A stretch of 64,000 nt of DNA from Ctenosaura bakeri (lineage: Eukaryota > Chordata > Lepidosauria > Squamata > Iguanidae). The stretch is from the NCBI GenBank assembly GCA_948474755.1, contig CAOLHI010001014.1, positions 62,001 through 126,000 of the forward strand, in the 5' to 3' direction. Positions within the stretch are counted from its first letter, which is position 1; every line of letters starts with the position of its first letter. The translations under genes were made by a program, and so were the position numbers. This document shows, one piece after another, positions 10,189-22,195 of the stretch. Below the pieces are notes generated by a model. It was given only the letters and a program-made list of their open reading frames with translations. It was not told the origin of the DNA and did no database searches.

Positions 10189-12082
10189 AAGTGGCAGTTG
10201 GTGGGTTTTCCTTGTAAGTAGGTCTATGATTCTGCCCTTGGTTTTAGTCTGACCCTTTGTTTAGCTATTTGGGGCTTAAGGTTCATCACCTTGGGTAAGT
10301 CCTTTAAAGTTCTGACCCAGAAAATTTCTGTTCCTCAGTCTCCATTGAATGAATGATTTTAGTTCCTTTTGAGAAACAGATGAGTAAAGCATTATTTAAA
10401 AAAAAATTATCTATAGCAGGAATGAACTGTCAGGGGCACAAAATGACATATTTCAATAATTACTTTTAAAAAGTAACTTCTTGACTTTTGGTTAGGGATG
10501 AACATCTAAATGGGAGTCTTGTCGTTTCTTCAAGGAAGAACTGAGAACAGCTCTCCCGACTTACACTTATAGCTTGGGGAGACTGTGTTTTAACTATTTC
10601 CTCCTTTTCTGGCTGGGTACATTTTTAATATGGGTCACCTGGCCTCTCTAATTAGCTTGTGACTTATTTTCTCATAACTCCTACAGATTATGTCAAGGTG
10701 TGCAAGGTTGGTGGCTCCCAAACATTTGTCCTTGCCACAGATGGAGTGTATTATAAAGGATGAAACCAGACCACCAGTTAACTTATTTATATATTTTATT
10801 AGAAACACCTTGCACAAAAGAAAAAAAAATGGGGGAGGGAAGAGAGGAGGTAAAGGATATCTGTATGGCAACCTGAAGAAAATTATGTGCTTGCAGAACA
10901 ATAGAAAATCAGACAATGGAAGAAATACGTGGAAGGGAGTTTGCTGCCAAAGAGTTCTCATTACATCCTGATAATTCGAAGGCAGACCCAACGACGATCT
11001 CAAAGGGAAAAGGGTGTAATAAAAAATGGAAGTTTAGAACATGTCTTCCTCTCAGTGACCTTAATCTTCTTTCGAATGGCCTCCACATGGCTTTTACTGG
11101 TATAAAACCATCATTAAAACTGTGGTTGTGAAGATGTCAGTGACAACTGTTGTGTGTATGGGAGGGGGAAATGGTGTTTAGTGAATACATGAAGGAGTTC
11201 ATTAAATCTGCAGGCACAGCTGGATAGCCATGATGAGCTAGAACTGTCTATGGAATGTACATTTCCAGTAAGAGCTAATTCACACATTTCTCATTGGTAA
11301 CATGTGAATTAGCTCCTTAGTTTGCCTTGAAGAAGGACTAGTAAAGGAAATCTCACCATCCCAGCAAAATTGTGTGTGTTTGTTTTGTGTTTGTTTGTAT
11401 GTGTTTCTTTTAAAAAAATTACATATGGTGGTGATTTATGGTGAGCATAATAAAAGACTTGTTCCAATTAAGCACATGGATTTTCTCTTGGAAGGTTTTT
11501 AAAAAAGAGGTGTTACTTCACACCAATATAAATCCAGACTTTACACCTGCATAAATTCAGTAGTAAAAAGAACCTAGACATCTCCTACATGCTGCTACTT
11601 GTGCGCACATATCAGATACTTCAGACATGATTCTGTGCCTAGGTATATGCTAGACCGACACAGGGTGTCTGTACTGTTTTACAACTATGCTGAAGCTGGT
11701 TCCTTAAACAGGAAGACACAGAATAACTATTATTTCCAGAATCCTGTGTATCACCATCTATATTACATAACTTTACGTCTACTTTGCTATGTAGTAGAGA
11801 TTCTAAGAAACTCTGTTAGTGAATTGTAAAGGTACATAAGAGGACACTAGCAAGAGTGCCAAATGAGCATTAGTGTCCAATGTGCATTGGGACAAATGCG
11901 ATTCAAATTGCACTGTGTGTTGGGTCCATTGTGCCATGGTCCCTTTGTCAACTCTGCTAAATAGTAATGTAACAGCAGCCTTCTACTAGATTGTGGGCAT
12001 TACGGAACTGTCCAATTACAATTCCTGAGGATGTAAGTCCACTTACAAAGATGAGACTTCCCAGCCTATAATTCTGTATGAC
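10189..12082. other. Unassigned sequence with one clean hairpin
   Basis: No gene is recognised. A perfect 13-bp inverted repeat (GAGCTAATTCACA at 11272-11284, complement at 11303-11315) encloses an 18-base loop. An A-rich run lies near 10819. Confidence 0.5.
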
Positions 12083-12085
12083 CAT

Positions 12086-12287
12086 GGCCATTTCCGCACT
12101 ACAGTGTTAAACTGCTGCTATTCCACTTTCAATGCCCAGTGGAATTCTGGGGTTTGTAGTTTACTGAGACCAAAGAGCTCTTTGGCTGAGAATTGGAAGT
12201 GCCCTTCCCTAAACTACAAACACCAGAATGCCATAGGAGGTTGATAGTGGAATAGCAGCACTTTAAAACTGTAGTGCGGAAATGGTA
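12086..12287. mobile_element. Palindromic GGCC-ended MITE
   Basis: It starts GGCCATTTCCGCACTACAG and ends GTAGTGCGGAAATGGTA. CAT lies on both sides (12083-12085 and 12288-12290). The two halves are inverted copies around CCCAGTGGAATTCTGGGG / CCAGAATGCCATAGG. No coding capacity. Confidence 0.85.
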
Positions 12288-12290
12288 CAT

Positions 12291-13250
12291 GTTTGAAAAT
12301 GGAAAGGCACTCTTTTCTTCAAGGCGGCCTGTTTGGCAAAATATTTCACCGTCTTTGCCACTGTCCTTTATTCCAACAGACTTGCTATCTTTAGAACATT
12401 TAAAACCAAAGGTCCAAGATAGAGGTCTTTAGCAACTCAAAGGGACATTTCACTGTTTGCCTGAATAATCTGAGTTTATGGTGCCTGCTAGCTTCCATGT
12501 CAATAGACCAGTGAACCTGCTCTAGGTTTCAGTCTGAACTTTAAAGAAGCTTTCCGAGATCTTGAACCCATTCGTCCAGGTTCAGTGCCTTGGATAGTTC
12601 CTTTAAAGTTTGGGTTAAAATCTGGAATGGATTCACTGACACACTGACATGGAATTACCAGCTGCAAGTGGTAGCAATTGCCTCCAAGGGAGTAGAAAAG
12701 TCATAGCGTTCCTGCCAGATGCCAGTGTTCTGGTGTCCTGCCAGAACAGAAAGTAGCCCAGCTTGGAGCGGGAAGCTTCAGAGGCTTTTATGTGCAGGAA
12801 ATATCAAACACCCACCCCATGTGGTTGCCAATTCTCCCCTACAAATGTCAGCTTTGCCATTCATAAGGGTGGATTTAGCAAGACATGTTTACTGAAGTGA
12901 TCCATAATCCTGCTATTAGTCTTCTTGAATCAATGCTACTGATAACACTAGTAAAAAACATAAAATAAATACATTTACTATTGATTAAAAAGTAATAAGT
13001 AGATAGTACAGCTTGGAAATGTTACTTTTTTGGATTTCAGCTAGAGATGTCCGATCTGGCCACAGTGAGGTCAGCTTTAATTCTGTCCTGTTCAAATTAC
13101 TTCAGATGTTCTACTTGGGACTGCCTTTGAAAAACCTTTGGAAACTTCAGCAAGCCCCAACTGCTACAAAATGCTGGGGCCAGTGAGAGGGAACGCATAC
13201 CACACAGAAACTTAACTGGCTAGTATTCTGTTTCTAGGCACTCTATTTCA
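12291..13250. other. Unassigned sequence
   Basis: No gene or recognised repeat. Confidence 0.45.
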
Positions 13251-13254
13251 GAAT

Positions 13255-13640
13255 GGTGGTTAAAGCCTTATACAAATTGGCCCCAAGCTATCTAAAAAAA
13301 ATATATTTCCCCATATAAGTCCACTTGCTTTAATCTCTTCAGGGCAGGTCCTTCCCCAAATCCCACCTGCTTCACAGATACATTTAGTGAGGCCTTGTTG
13401 ATTGTTGCTCCCAGGTTGTGGAATTCCCTTCCAAAGAAAGCTAGAATGGACATATCTGTACTGTCATCCTGTTGTCCTTAAAGCTATTTTTTTATTCAAG
13501 CAGGTTTCTCCCAACTGACTGGCTACTGAGGAAGGACTTTTTTTAAGAGTTCTACTGTATTTTATTCCCCCCACGCATAGGTTTTAAAACTGTTTTAAAA
13601 TGTATTTAAGTTGTTTGTGACTTAATATGATCTGCTTAAT
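13255..13640 (+). mobile_element. L2-like LINE 3' remnant
   Basis: The forward translation near 13390-13440 contains EALLIVAPRLWNSLP, which matches the (S)VAAPRLWNSLP motif at the C-terminus of L2-type LINE ORF2 proteins. Upstream words such as LAPSYL fit the same region. TTTTAAAACTGTTTTAAAATG follows as the 3' untranslated part. Many stops show that it is old. The clade call is by motif memory. Confidence 0.6.
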
Positions 13641-13740
13641 TACAATATACTGGTAGGTTTTAAGGGCAGGAAAAGAGAAAACAGTGCATAGTTCTGCTGG
13701 GCAGAAGTTTACCATGGTCCTGGTATTCTTAGTTGTGTGT

Positions 13741-13950
13741 ATGTATGTGCCTTTGAGATGTCTATTGACTTGCAACCCCATGAATTTCATAGGGTTTTCT
13801 TAGGCAAGGACTACTCAGAGATAGTTTTGTCAGTTTCTTCCTCTGAAATATAGCCTACAGCACCTGGTATTTGTTGGCCGTCTCCCATCCAAGTACTAAT
13901 CAGAACAGACCCTACTTAATTGCCAAAATCAGATAGGAACTCATGCCCTT
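13741..13950 (-). mobile_element. 5S-rRNA-derived SINE, minus strand
   Basis: Reverse complement of 13852-13938 follows the 3' two-thirds of 5S rRNA: GCAATTAAGTAGGGTC, TTAGTACTTGGATGGGAGAC and ACCAGGTGCTGTAGGCTA. It continues into a SINE body containing CTATGAAATTCATGGGG and ends near 13741. It is a retroposed copy, not a 5S gene, because it lacks the 5' part and has the SINE tail. Confidence 0.85.
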
Positions 13951-14114
13951 AGGATATTTATGCCACAAATTATGCAGTGGAGTTTCTTGCATTTGAGGAA
14001 ATTGCAGGGGTCAGCACACTTGGGGTGCAACAGATGAGCCTCACCCAGGGAAAACCACCTTCATGGTCATGGTAGCTTCCCTACCAAGTACATACATTCT
14101 TAATTATATCACTA

Positions 14115-14195
14115 TTTAAAATTATGTTGTGAGCTACCCGGATTCCCAGCATATTGGGAGAAGGCTGAGACTGAAATAAAATATATCCCCACCAC
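14115..14195 (+). repeat. L2-like LINE 3' tail
   Basis: TTGTGAGCTACCCGGATTCC and GGGAGAAGGCTGAGACTG, then AAATAAAATA, match the tail type at 3520. Confidence 0.5.
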
Positions 14196-14245
14196 CATCT
14201 AATTGGTTCTCTCACTGGCCATTAATCCAGAAATGCTGTGTCTAT

Positions 14246-14673
14246 GGCCCTTTCCACACCTTACCTTCGTCTGGCACCGGGGCATGGAGATCATGCGAGC
14301 AGCCTCTTGTGAGAGGCTCTCACGTCCCTGCTGTTTCGGCTTTGTAGGAGCTGCCGGCCGGCTGGCCAGCAGCATGAGGGCTCCGCCTCTTCCTTCCACA
14401 GCACAGCAGTTCCTAGGTTGCACTGGGGGAGGAAGTGTGAGGGCCGCAGCTCCGCAGCTCCGCACGCAAGGTAAGTGCATGTGGGGCCCTGGAGCAATGC
14501 GCGATCACACACCATTTTCAGCTAGAAGCTGAAAGTGAAATAGTGTGTGATCTGCGCCTACCAGCCCCAGCAACGTTGCGTGATTGCGAGGACATCGTCT
14601 GAAATGCTCCTCTCAATTGCAAGACACTCCGGAGGCCCTTTCGCATGGCATGCCATGCCATGCGAAAAGGGCC
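14246..14673 (-). mobile_element. GGCCC-ended transposon (class b)
   Basis: It starts GGCCCTTTCCACACCTTACC and ends CATGCGAAAAGGGCC. TAT flanks both sides (14243-14245 and 14674-14676). The internal stem-loop lies at 14513-14537, and a hairpin-forming region lies near 14570-14635. The orientation is opposite to the copy at 46148. No coding capacity. Confidence 0.88.
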
Positions 14674-14905
14674 TATGACAGAGAAGTAAGAAGGAAGGGT
14701 ATCAACAATGTCAAAGTAGGAATTAAAATGTCAGGAAGTGATGGGGAAAATAAAGGAGAGGAAGGGGAAGTGGTTGGAGAGCCAGATGGCATAGCTGCAA
14801 ATATTTGTACTGCCTTGGTGTAGCCAGAGGGAGGTTAACTGTCCCATAGGACATACTACTTCTTTCCTTTTGTTCCTGTGTGCTTATCTGATGCAAAGAT
14901 CTTGG

Positions 14906-15792
14906 TGTTACCCTGTTCTCAGGGGCCCCTGGGAGGGACGCCCAAATAACCAAACAACAAACACAACTTGGGGAAAATTAGCTGGAGCACTCACTAAAGC
15001 TAGTGAGAGGCAGGGTAACATAGCAGGATCTTGCAACCCAGCGCCTACGGGGTCAGGTCAGTCAAGCAGTCAGACGGTTTAAAATAGCAAAAACAATGTT
15101 TTATTAAACACAGACAAACACAAAAGACAACACAGTCACACAGCCAACTAAAGAATGGGAAATGGGGATTTTCGGAGGGAAATGGGTGATACGACACCTG
15201 TCTCGTAGTGCTGGAGAAATATGAAGATAGAGTTCATTGGGATGCAGGGAAGAAAGCTCAGCGCAGTTCACTGAGTGGAGCTTGCCGGACAAAGTGGCAG
15301 CAAGGCGGGATGGAAGTCCGGAGCGATCCGAGGTGGTCTCGGAATCGGGAGCTTTTTATAGGGTGAATTGTGACTGCAAGCCATACCTTACTCGGTGAGA
15401 ACAATGCAAGTTTGGAGTGGGACAAAGCATTGGAAAGGTCAGAGTTTAGCATGATTGGCTTAGTGCCAAATAAATAATAGTGTAGCCAGTATGCAAATGC
15501 GGAGCACTTAGTACAGCTTTGTGCAGCCACCTGCTCAGGGCAGGGGAGCCTTTGTTAGTATCGCACATAAGCAAAAGGGTGTTTGCCGGAGAGGTCCCTG
15601 AAGCGACGAACCAGCTCAGTTCGGCCTGCCTAGGTGAAGAATGGAATGTCCAACAATTACCATCTGTGCCTGTTGACGTGCTTGCCCGGAGGCCTCGCAA
15701 ACACGTGGAGCGGGGTGGCAGAGGAAGGCCGAATGGTTTGATATCAAAACAATATCAAGTGCTATCTCCGGTAGGCCTGGGCAGCAGTAACA
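14906..15792 (-). mobile_element. Solo LTR, gamma-type endogenous retrovirus family (copy A)
   Basis: Read on the minus strand it starts TGTTACTGCTGCCCAGG and ends CAGGGTAACA. It has a TATA box (TATAAAAA, complement at 15353-15360) and a polyadenylation signal (AATAAA, complement at 15100-15105). TGGT can be read on both sides if one T was lost at the left junction, consistent with a 4-bp duplication. No gag, pol or env sequence adjoins it. It aligns along its length with the plus-strand copy at 43518. Confidence 0.88.
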
Positions 15793-15795
15793 TGG

Positions 15796-16196
15796 TCTTC
15801 CAATAGACATTGAGATGATTACCTTTTTTCCCTTCTTTTAGCATTTAAGCAAATGGCCAATCCATTAAACAGTGAGATTTCTGTTTCACCTTCAGCAGAG
15901 CCATGATAATATTAGCTGTACAAAGACAGGTGATACAGGAAGGGTACTCTTGAGGAATTCTCATGAACAATATAGAGATTCAGCAAAAAATGTTATATGA
16001 CACATCTCACTCTCCCAAAAAACATCATCCACAGGAGACACCTGGGATCCATCAGCAGGAGCCTGTCATACTTGATCTCTATTGCAGGCACAATTTTGAA
16101 TGCTAGGTGGAACTTTTAACACTAACACAGACATTGAGATATATTGAAACCAGTATAGTGCAATGGTCAAGGAGCTTGAATAGAACTTGGGAAATC
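15796..16196. other. Unassigned sequence
   Basis: No gene or recognised repeat. Confidence 0.45.
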
Positions 16197-16199
16197 CAG

Positions 16200-16419
16200 G
16201 GCCTTTCCACATTATACTGTTATAGTGCAATTATTCCACTTTCAACATCCTGTGGAATTCTGGGGTTTGCAGCTTAAGGAGGGGCATTCAGAATTCCCAA
16301 TGTAGGGAGGGGCATTCAGAATTCTCAGCCAGAAAGCTCTTGGGCCTCAGTAAACTACAAACCCCAGAATTCCACAGGATATTGAAAGTAGAATAATAGC
16401 AGTGTAGCGGAAGTGACCC
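16200..16419. mobile_element. Palindromic GGCC-ended MITE
   Basis: It starts GGCCTTTCCACATTATACTG and ends GTGTAGCGGAAGTGACCC. CAG is present on both sides. The arms hold CTGGGGTTTGCAG and TACAAACCCCAG. A short internal repeat of AGGGGCATTCAGAATTC makes it longer than its relatives. Confidence 0.8.
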
Positions 16420-16639
16420 CAGGTTCACTTGTCAACACAGTCATGAAGCTTCTTGGGTAACCTTGGGCTATTCACTTTTTCATTCCCTTATTAATTTACA
16501 TGCTGCTTCTCACTGCTGAAGTCTTTTAAAAGTAATTTTTATTGAGAGTTTTCTAAATACAATTTAAAAAAGAAAAGGAAAAAAAGAAGAAAGATGTAGA
16601 AAAAAATACAGAACAAAAGAAAGTCTGACTTGGCTGTTA

Positions 16640-16703
16640 TACATATAATATAATATAATATAATATAATATATATAATATAATATAATATAATATAATAT
16701 AAT
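16640..16703. repeat. (ATAAT)n microsatellite
   Basis: About twelve units of TATAA/ATAAT with one ATATAT break. Confidence 0.95.
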
Positions 16704-16705
16704 CA

Positions 16706-17079
16706 AAGCTATCTCTGTGACACTACATTGTCATTCATTTCTTCCACTAACAACATCATACTCACTGTCAAAACAAAAAGTTGCCTAATCATTTTCTCTT
16801 TTTTTTTCTGTAAAAACTCTATAAGGGGTTTCCAATCTTTCAGAAATGTCTACAAAGATTATTCTCTAATCAAAGCTGATAGTTTGTCACCATTCCTCTC
16901 TCACAGGTATTAATAGCACCGAGGAAGTCTTGTAGCAATGTATGTAGAAATAAAGCACATCCCACCAGAATGGGGAAGAGTCAGAGCGAGGTACCTGTAC
17001 AGTCTGTTTTCTGTTCTTATATTTCTCTGCTTTTAAACAGGGCATGAACTGGACAGTGGGACACAGATAGAGTGTCTCC
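16706..17079. other. Unassigned AT-rich sequence
   Basis: No gene or recognised repeat. Confidence 0.45.
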
Positions 17080-17195
17080 CATTCTTGGGTCCCCAGATTT
17101 GTTAAACCTCAACTCCTAGAACCCACAGATAGTATAGTCAATTGCCAAAGATTCTCAGTGTTGTAGTCCAGCAACTTTTGGGAAACAAATACTAG
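17080..17195. repeat. hAT-like palindromic repeat remnant
   Basis: CCTCAACTCCTAGAACCCA and GTTGTAGTCCAGCAACTTTTG are the diverged arms of the 'acaactcccag...gttgtagtcc' repeat style seen better at 57927. Confidence 0.5.
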
Positions 17196-17220
17196 GGACA
17201 CGTAAAATAGAGGGTGACTT

Positions 17221-17412
17221 CAGTCACGTATGGATGTGAGGGGGGGCAATTCATCCCTGGTGGCAATGGTTTTGGGATGTCCTGGCCCATAGTCCCGCCC
17301 TGTGCACACTGGCCACGCCCCTGTGTGCCCTGGCCATGCCCTCATGCACAGTGGTCACGCCCCTCATGCCATAGCCCTGCCCTCCCTCCATATACTCCAA
17401 GCTTCACCACTG
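17221..17412 (+). mobile_element. Small hAT-like element, CAGT...ACTG ends
   Basis: It starts CAGTCACG and ends CACCACTG. The 8-bp flanks GGTGACTT and CATGACTT match at 6 of 8 positions. The interior (GGCAATGGTTTTGGGATGTCC, then repeated CCACGCCC words and CATATACTCCAAGCTTC) matches the element at 47108. Confidence 0.7.
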
Positions 17413-17868
17413 CATGACTTCAAACAGAAAACTGTCCTCTGATAGCACTTCTGATAATGCAGTGTCTTCTGTATAAAGTAGAATACATGGGCACCCTCCT
17501 TGAGAGTTGAGTATTATGACAATCCAGGCCATTTGTATTCCTCACTTCCAGATAGGGTTGGCCTACTCTGTAAGCTGCTTGTCTCAGCCAGCAAATTTGG
17601 AGGGTTGTCTCAACAAGCAAGGCCCCCTGCCACTGCCTGCTTAACTTCATTCTATCAGCTTGTCTATGCTGCAGTCACACAAACCTCGTTGCTTTGCACC
17701 TACAGATGGGATGGAATATCATGCTGTTTTATGGCATTTTAAAACACTTGCTTCCATGCCTAGAAATCCTCAGCTAAGAAGGAGCTGAGGTCTCACTTGA
17801 AGATGTTGCCAGCATCTGGATAATCTGGGGCTGGGAGGGAGGACTAAAGGTTGAAGTAACACCAGACA
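17413..17868. other. Unassigned sequence
   Basis: No gene or recognised repeat. Confidence 0.45.
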
Positions 17869-18106
17869 GCCAGTGTGATGTAGTGGTTTGAGTGTTAGAT
17901 GAGGACTCTGGAGGCCAGGGTTCAAATCCTTGCTCAGACATGGAAGCCCACTGGGAGGCCTAGGAAATCTCACACTCTCTTGGCCCCAGCAGAAAGCAAA
18001 GGCAAACCCCCTCTGAAAAAATCTTGCCAAGCAAACCCTGTGATACAGTCACTTTAGGATTAACATGAGTTAGACACAGCTTGAAAGTGTGCAACAACAA
18101 CAAAAC
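17869..18106 (+). mobile_element. tRNA-derived SINE with (CAA)n tail
   Basis: The tRNA-like head contains GTAGTGGTTTGAGTGTTAGA (A-box region) and GGGTTCAAATCC at about 17918-17929 (B box) for RNA polymerase III. The body has GGAAGCCCACTGGGAGGCC and AAATCTTGCCAAGCAAACCC, and the tail is CAACAACAACAAAAC. This is the most complete copy in the window. Confidence 0.9.
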
Positions 18107-18187
18107 ATGAGATGGGGGACTGGGCTTAAGATGCTTCCACTACTACTGCCACAACCAGCAACTTGCACCTGTCCTACTGCTCTACTG

Positions 18188-18698
18188 CAGTAGCCCCTCC
18201 ACATTTGTGAGAGTTTGGAGCACAGAACCCTTGTGAATGTCGAAAAACCATGAATAACTCCCCCTCACACGATCCCCCCTCCCATTCCCCTCTGGAGATT
18301 CCCCCCTTCCCATTCCTCTGCCTCTGGCCCCGGCATTGTGTAGGAGAAAAGAGACGACCTGAAAGGCTTACATACTCTCCCCCTCAGACAAAGAAGAGAG
18401 GAGTTCTGGGGTTCTAATTATTTCCTGCAGCAATCTTAAGAAAGGAGAAATAGGAGCAAGGAGAACACCTGATCAATCAGCAGCCAATACACAGCACAGT
18501 GTACAACCACATGGCAGAGAGACCATGCCTTCAGCAGTGGGAGGGGGCTTTGCTCACCCAAAAGGAAAAAAAGATCCATTTTAAGCACAAGCCTTGCAGG
18601 CCTAGGGCGAGGAATGCAAGGGATGGGAGGAGGAAAGCACATGCCTTGCGAATAATCAAATTTGCGAAGGTCAAACTTATGAATGTGGAGGGCTGTGG
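18188..18698 (-). mobile_element. Tigger-like (pogo/mariner) element, worn ends
   Basis: The left end is CAGTAGCCCCTCCACATTTG. The right end, GAAGGTCAAACTTATGAATG then TGGAGGG, is the reverse complement of the left end at 4074. The interior matches, inverted, the 4074 copy (CACCCAAAAGGAAAAAAAG; GCAGCCAATACACAGCA). Flanking TA is not preserved. Confidence 0.7.
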
Positions 18699-18719
18699 AG
18701 GGAGGGCTGTGTCACATTT

Positions 18720-19170
18720 CCCTGGTCACCAACATGGTCCTCAACATGGTCCCTTTCCCAAACTGATCTCCTTACAGGATCCCCAAGGGCAGCTGAAGGA
18801 GGAGATGAGCTCCACCACTCAAAGCAAGTCAGCTGCCACTGGAAGGAAGGCCATGCAAGTTACCAATAGCATGAGCAGGGATAACAATATAAGGAGAGTG
18901 GCAAGCTGGCATGAGGTTGTGAGATTCACTTCTCCACCTCAAAAAGTGATTTGGCTTTGTCCAGGACTCCTTGCAGATTGCATTTTGGGGCAGCAACATT
19001 TTTTAAATAACATCCACCAGCAGTTTCCAGAAGATTCTGGGACTTATAATCCAAAAAACTAACTTTCCCAATTCTGTATGTTATACTTGACTTTTGTAGT
19101 GAAAGCTGCAGAAGTGTGTACATGAAATAAGTTTTACTAGAGCCTTGTTATTCCTAATGTATCTGTGATT
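18720..19170. other. Mostly unassigned sequence
   Basis: At about 18955-19062 AGGACTCCTTGCAGATTG and TTCTGGGACTTATAATCC resemble a decayed hAT-like palindromic repeat. Otherwise nothing is recognised. Confidence 0.4.
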
Positions 19171-19174
19171 TCAT

Positions 19175-19830
19175 CATCATCCCCAGGATCACCACTTTAT
19201 TGATATCCCACCTTTCTCTCAGAGTCAAGGCAGCTCGCAAAATACAGACAATTACAAAGAAAGTACATGGGGCCTTTCTGCACTACACTGTTATAGAACT
19301 ATTATTCCACTTTCAACATCCTATGGAGTCCTGGGGTTTGCAGTTTAGGGAGGGGCATTTAGAATTCTCAGCCAGAAAGCTCTTTGGCCTCAGTAAATTA
19401 CAAACCCCAGAACTGTGGAATAATAGCACTATAACAGTGTAGTGCAAAAGAGCTCTAGAACAGGATTAAACCAGAAACAGAATTAAAACTATTTACAATA
19501 TTACTTTAAAACAGAGATTAAAAACAGTACAGCACCATAAAAAAGCTCTTCTTTCTCAAACCCTAGATGCCAAAAATACAGCAACGAAGGCACCATCCTA
19601 ACTTACCTAAGGAGGGAGTTCCAAAGTGTGGAAGCAGCCACATAGAAGGCCTTCTCCTGCATTCCCACCAAAAGTGCCTGTGACAGTGGTAAGACAGAGA
19701 AAGGTGCCTCACCTGAAGATTTCTGAGCCCAGTATAGAAAGATTTGAGCCCAGGTATGGAAAGACAGCAGTTCTCCAAATAGCCTGGGCCTGAGCTGTAT
19801 AGAGCTCTATCAGTCATAACCTATATCCTT
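19175..19830 (-). mobile_element. L2-like LINE 3' end, interrupted by a MITE
   Basis: Minus-strand translation near 19610-19660 gives KAFYVAASTLWNSLL, the same C-terminal motif as the plus-strand copy at 13255. Its 3' tail, reversed at 19190-19225, is GAGAAAGGTGGGATATCAAT. This ties the orphan tails at 2885, 3520, 14115 and 38180 to the same LINE. A GGCC-ended MITE sits inside at 19271-19454. Confidence 0.65.
19271..19454. mobile_element. Palindromic GGCC-ended MITE nested in LINE
   Basis: It starts GGCCTTTCTGCACTACACTG and ends near GTGTAGTGCAAAAGAGC. The arms TTCCACTTTCAACATCC and GGTTTGCAGTTTAGGGAGG are typical. The right end is mutated, so the target duplication cannot be read. Confidence 0.75.
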
Positions 19831-20565
19831 ACAGAAATCATACATTCTGATGATGTTCCCACTACATATTGTACTGTGGAACTGGCTTCAGTTTGTTCCA
19901 TAAACATACTGTGAATTTATGTTTCTGGATCATATGCTTTTTAGTTCCTGTGATTGGTTCATGCATGTAACCTTGAGTGAAGGGGAACATTCTAAACTAT
20001 GGCAAAGCTGGCCTTAGAATGCAGTGATTGTGTTTTCAGACTCTGAACATGCAGTCATTGCTGTACATAGCTTTTTTTCCCCAGAGCCAAGAATGTATGT
20101 ATACAAACAAACCCCTTCCACTACCCTTGGAATGTCTGTCTTAACATTAGGAAATATTAATATTATATGGTGTATAATTATTTTATGAAAATGTAGACAG
20201 AAAGACAAGAAAACAAACAAACTAGCCACTTGTACATTTATAGAGGTACAGCAGCAGGTCCCTACGGTTGGAAAAGTAATTTAATCCAACTGCTGAAGGA
20301 CATTGAATTCCCTAAGGCCAAATCATCTTTAACAAATTAATCCCTGAACAGAGGAATATTGCCTGTGACACCGCCAAATTATAACATGTCACACACAGTA
20401 CATTTGGATTGTATTAGCACTTGCAAGGCATATGTAGACCTCTTCATCAAGTCACTCCTCTGGCTGGGGAGCATCTTGGCAAGCTTAGCTTGCCTTTTGC
20501 CTCATGGGATCAGTCTGTCTTCTTTCTTGCTTCTCTAACAGTGGAGTTAACATGTTTATTCCAGA
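19831..20565. other. Unassigned sequence
   Basis: No gene or recognised repeat. Confidence 0.45.
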
Positions 20566-20567
20566 GG

Positions 20568-20692
20568 TAGGAACAGTTCCTTTCTGAACCACAACTCTCA
20601 GCATTGTCCCCCAAAAAAGCCAGCAGCCATGCTGACTGGGGATTCTGGGAGCTATATTCTAAAAAATAATCTTTAACAAGCTTTGATCTACT
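20568..20692. repeat. hAT-like palindromic repeat remnant
   Basis: ACCACAACTCTCAGCATTG and GGGGATTCTGGGAGCTATA are inverted arms around CCAGCAGCCATGCTGACTGG. Confidence 0.5.
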
Positions 20693-20694
20693 TT

Positions 20695-22195
20695 GAAGTC
20701 CTGATGAGTTCCATAGCAATAGTTTAAGGTTGCCATGTCTATTTTATTTATCTGGGAGTGGGAGGCACTGGCCCATTATTGGGCAGAAGTATTTAGGAAC
20801 CTTTGGTAGTGATAAAAACACTTGCAAAGACTGGACTAATCTTAAGGGGGGTTGTGAAGAATCTGAGACAGAAAACATTGAAGGGAGTAAGATGACATCA
20901 TGATATAGTGTCATTCACTAGGAAAGTTCTGTCCTAAATTTCATATGGGAACAGTTCTAGACTGCTGAAAGCAGCACGTCCGCCACCTATACTGTTAACA
21001 AAGCTTGTTGTTTTTATTTTTTATTTTTTTAAAAAAAAAATGAGCATGAGGAGGAAGACAATGAAAGGAACGGAAAGGAAACGGAATGATCATCTCATTT
21101 TTAAAAGCAAACCCATCCAACACCCCAAAGTTCTTCAGTTTTGTTTTCCTTTGAGAAAATCAGTATCCTTCTACTTCTAGTTCAGACTACAGGTCACTAG
21201 AAACTTGGGACATGAATGAATGGTACTTTGCTTCTGAGTAAATCAGTGGTGTAGTATAGAAATAAAGCAGGAAAGCACAGATCCAGAATTATTTTCATAA
21301 GAGAACAGAGATTTTTCTGGTGAAGCACCGAGGTAACTGAGAGACATTTTATCAGGTGAGTAAGGACAGAACATACCTTTCACATATTATCATTGTTTGT
21401 GACAGATTAGTACAGAAAGAAAGAAAAATCCAGCAGATTATGTCTCCTTTCCTTTCGTTTGATATGGTTCAACAACACATTTTGAAATTTTGCAAAAATG
21501 CATTTTGGATTTTCCTAGGGATAAAATTTATAATTTTTTCTTTGGCCAACATTTCCCAGAATCCTGAAGCCACCATGGACACTTTCTGTGGGTGCTTTAG
21601 TTCAGAAAAATTAACTTTTTCACACTTTGCAGGGACATAGCTATGGATTAACTGGAGACATGGCTGGGAAGCAGTCATGATTGAATCTTTGTACTTCATA
21701 ATTCATTGCGTGGCTAGCGTTGCACTGTCTCTCCAGAAAGCAGAAGTTTCTAGATCTATGAGTGTTCTTGTGCATTTGATAATGTAGAAACATCACCTGC
21801 AAACCACATGTGCCCCAGCCTTTCCGTGTTGATGTTTATACCCTTGTCTTGCTAGTCAACTTCTTTAAAGACTTCTCCAAAGACAGCCATGAACAATTGT
21901 GTCATGCTAATTTTTTCAAGCTGCCTCTCTTGACTTTTTCAGTTGGACTTGTATCAAGCATTTTGTGGATTTTTTTTTCTTCAGTGAAGTTGCTCAAGGC
22001 CTTGTTTCTTTGTATTTTGCTTTTGTTTAATTCTTTGCCCCTGAACCTCTCGCAATCTTGCACCCATAAGAAAGCAAAAATCACAAGTCTGGAATGCCAA
22101 GTTCTATGGCTATTCTTACACAGTGGAAACCCAAAAACAATCAGCATGTCTCACATGTTGGCAAAACTTTTAATTTTTATCTGCATGATTTATTT
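20695..22195. other. Unassigned sequence
   Basis: No gene or recognised repeat. The 130-codon frame at 21810-22202 is leucine- and serine-rich with no recognisable domain and overlaps an equally long minus-strand frame, so I do not call it a gene. Confidence 0.4.

Noticed and set aside
13852..13938. 5S rRNA gene
   Set aside because: The 5' third of 5S rRNA is missing and a SINE tail follows.
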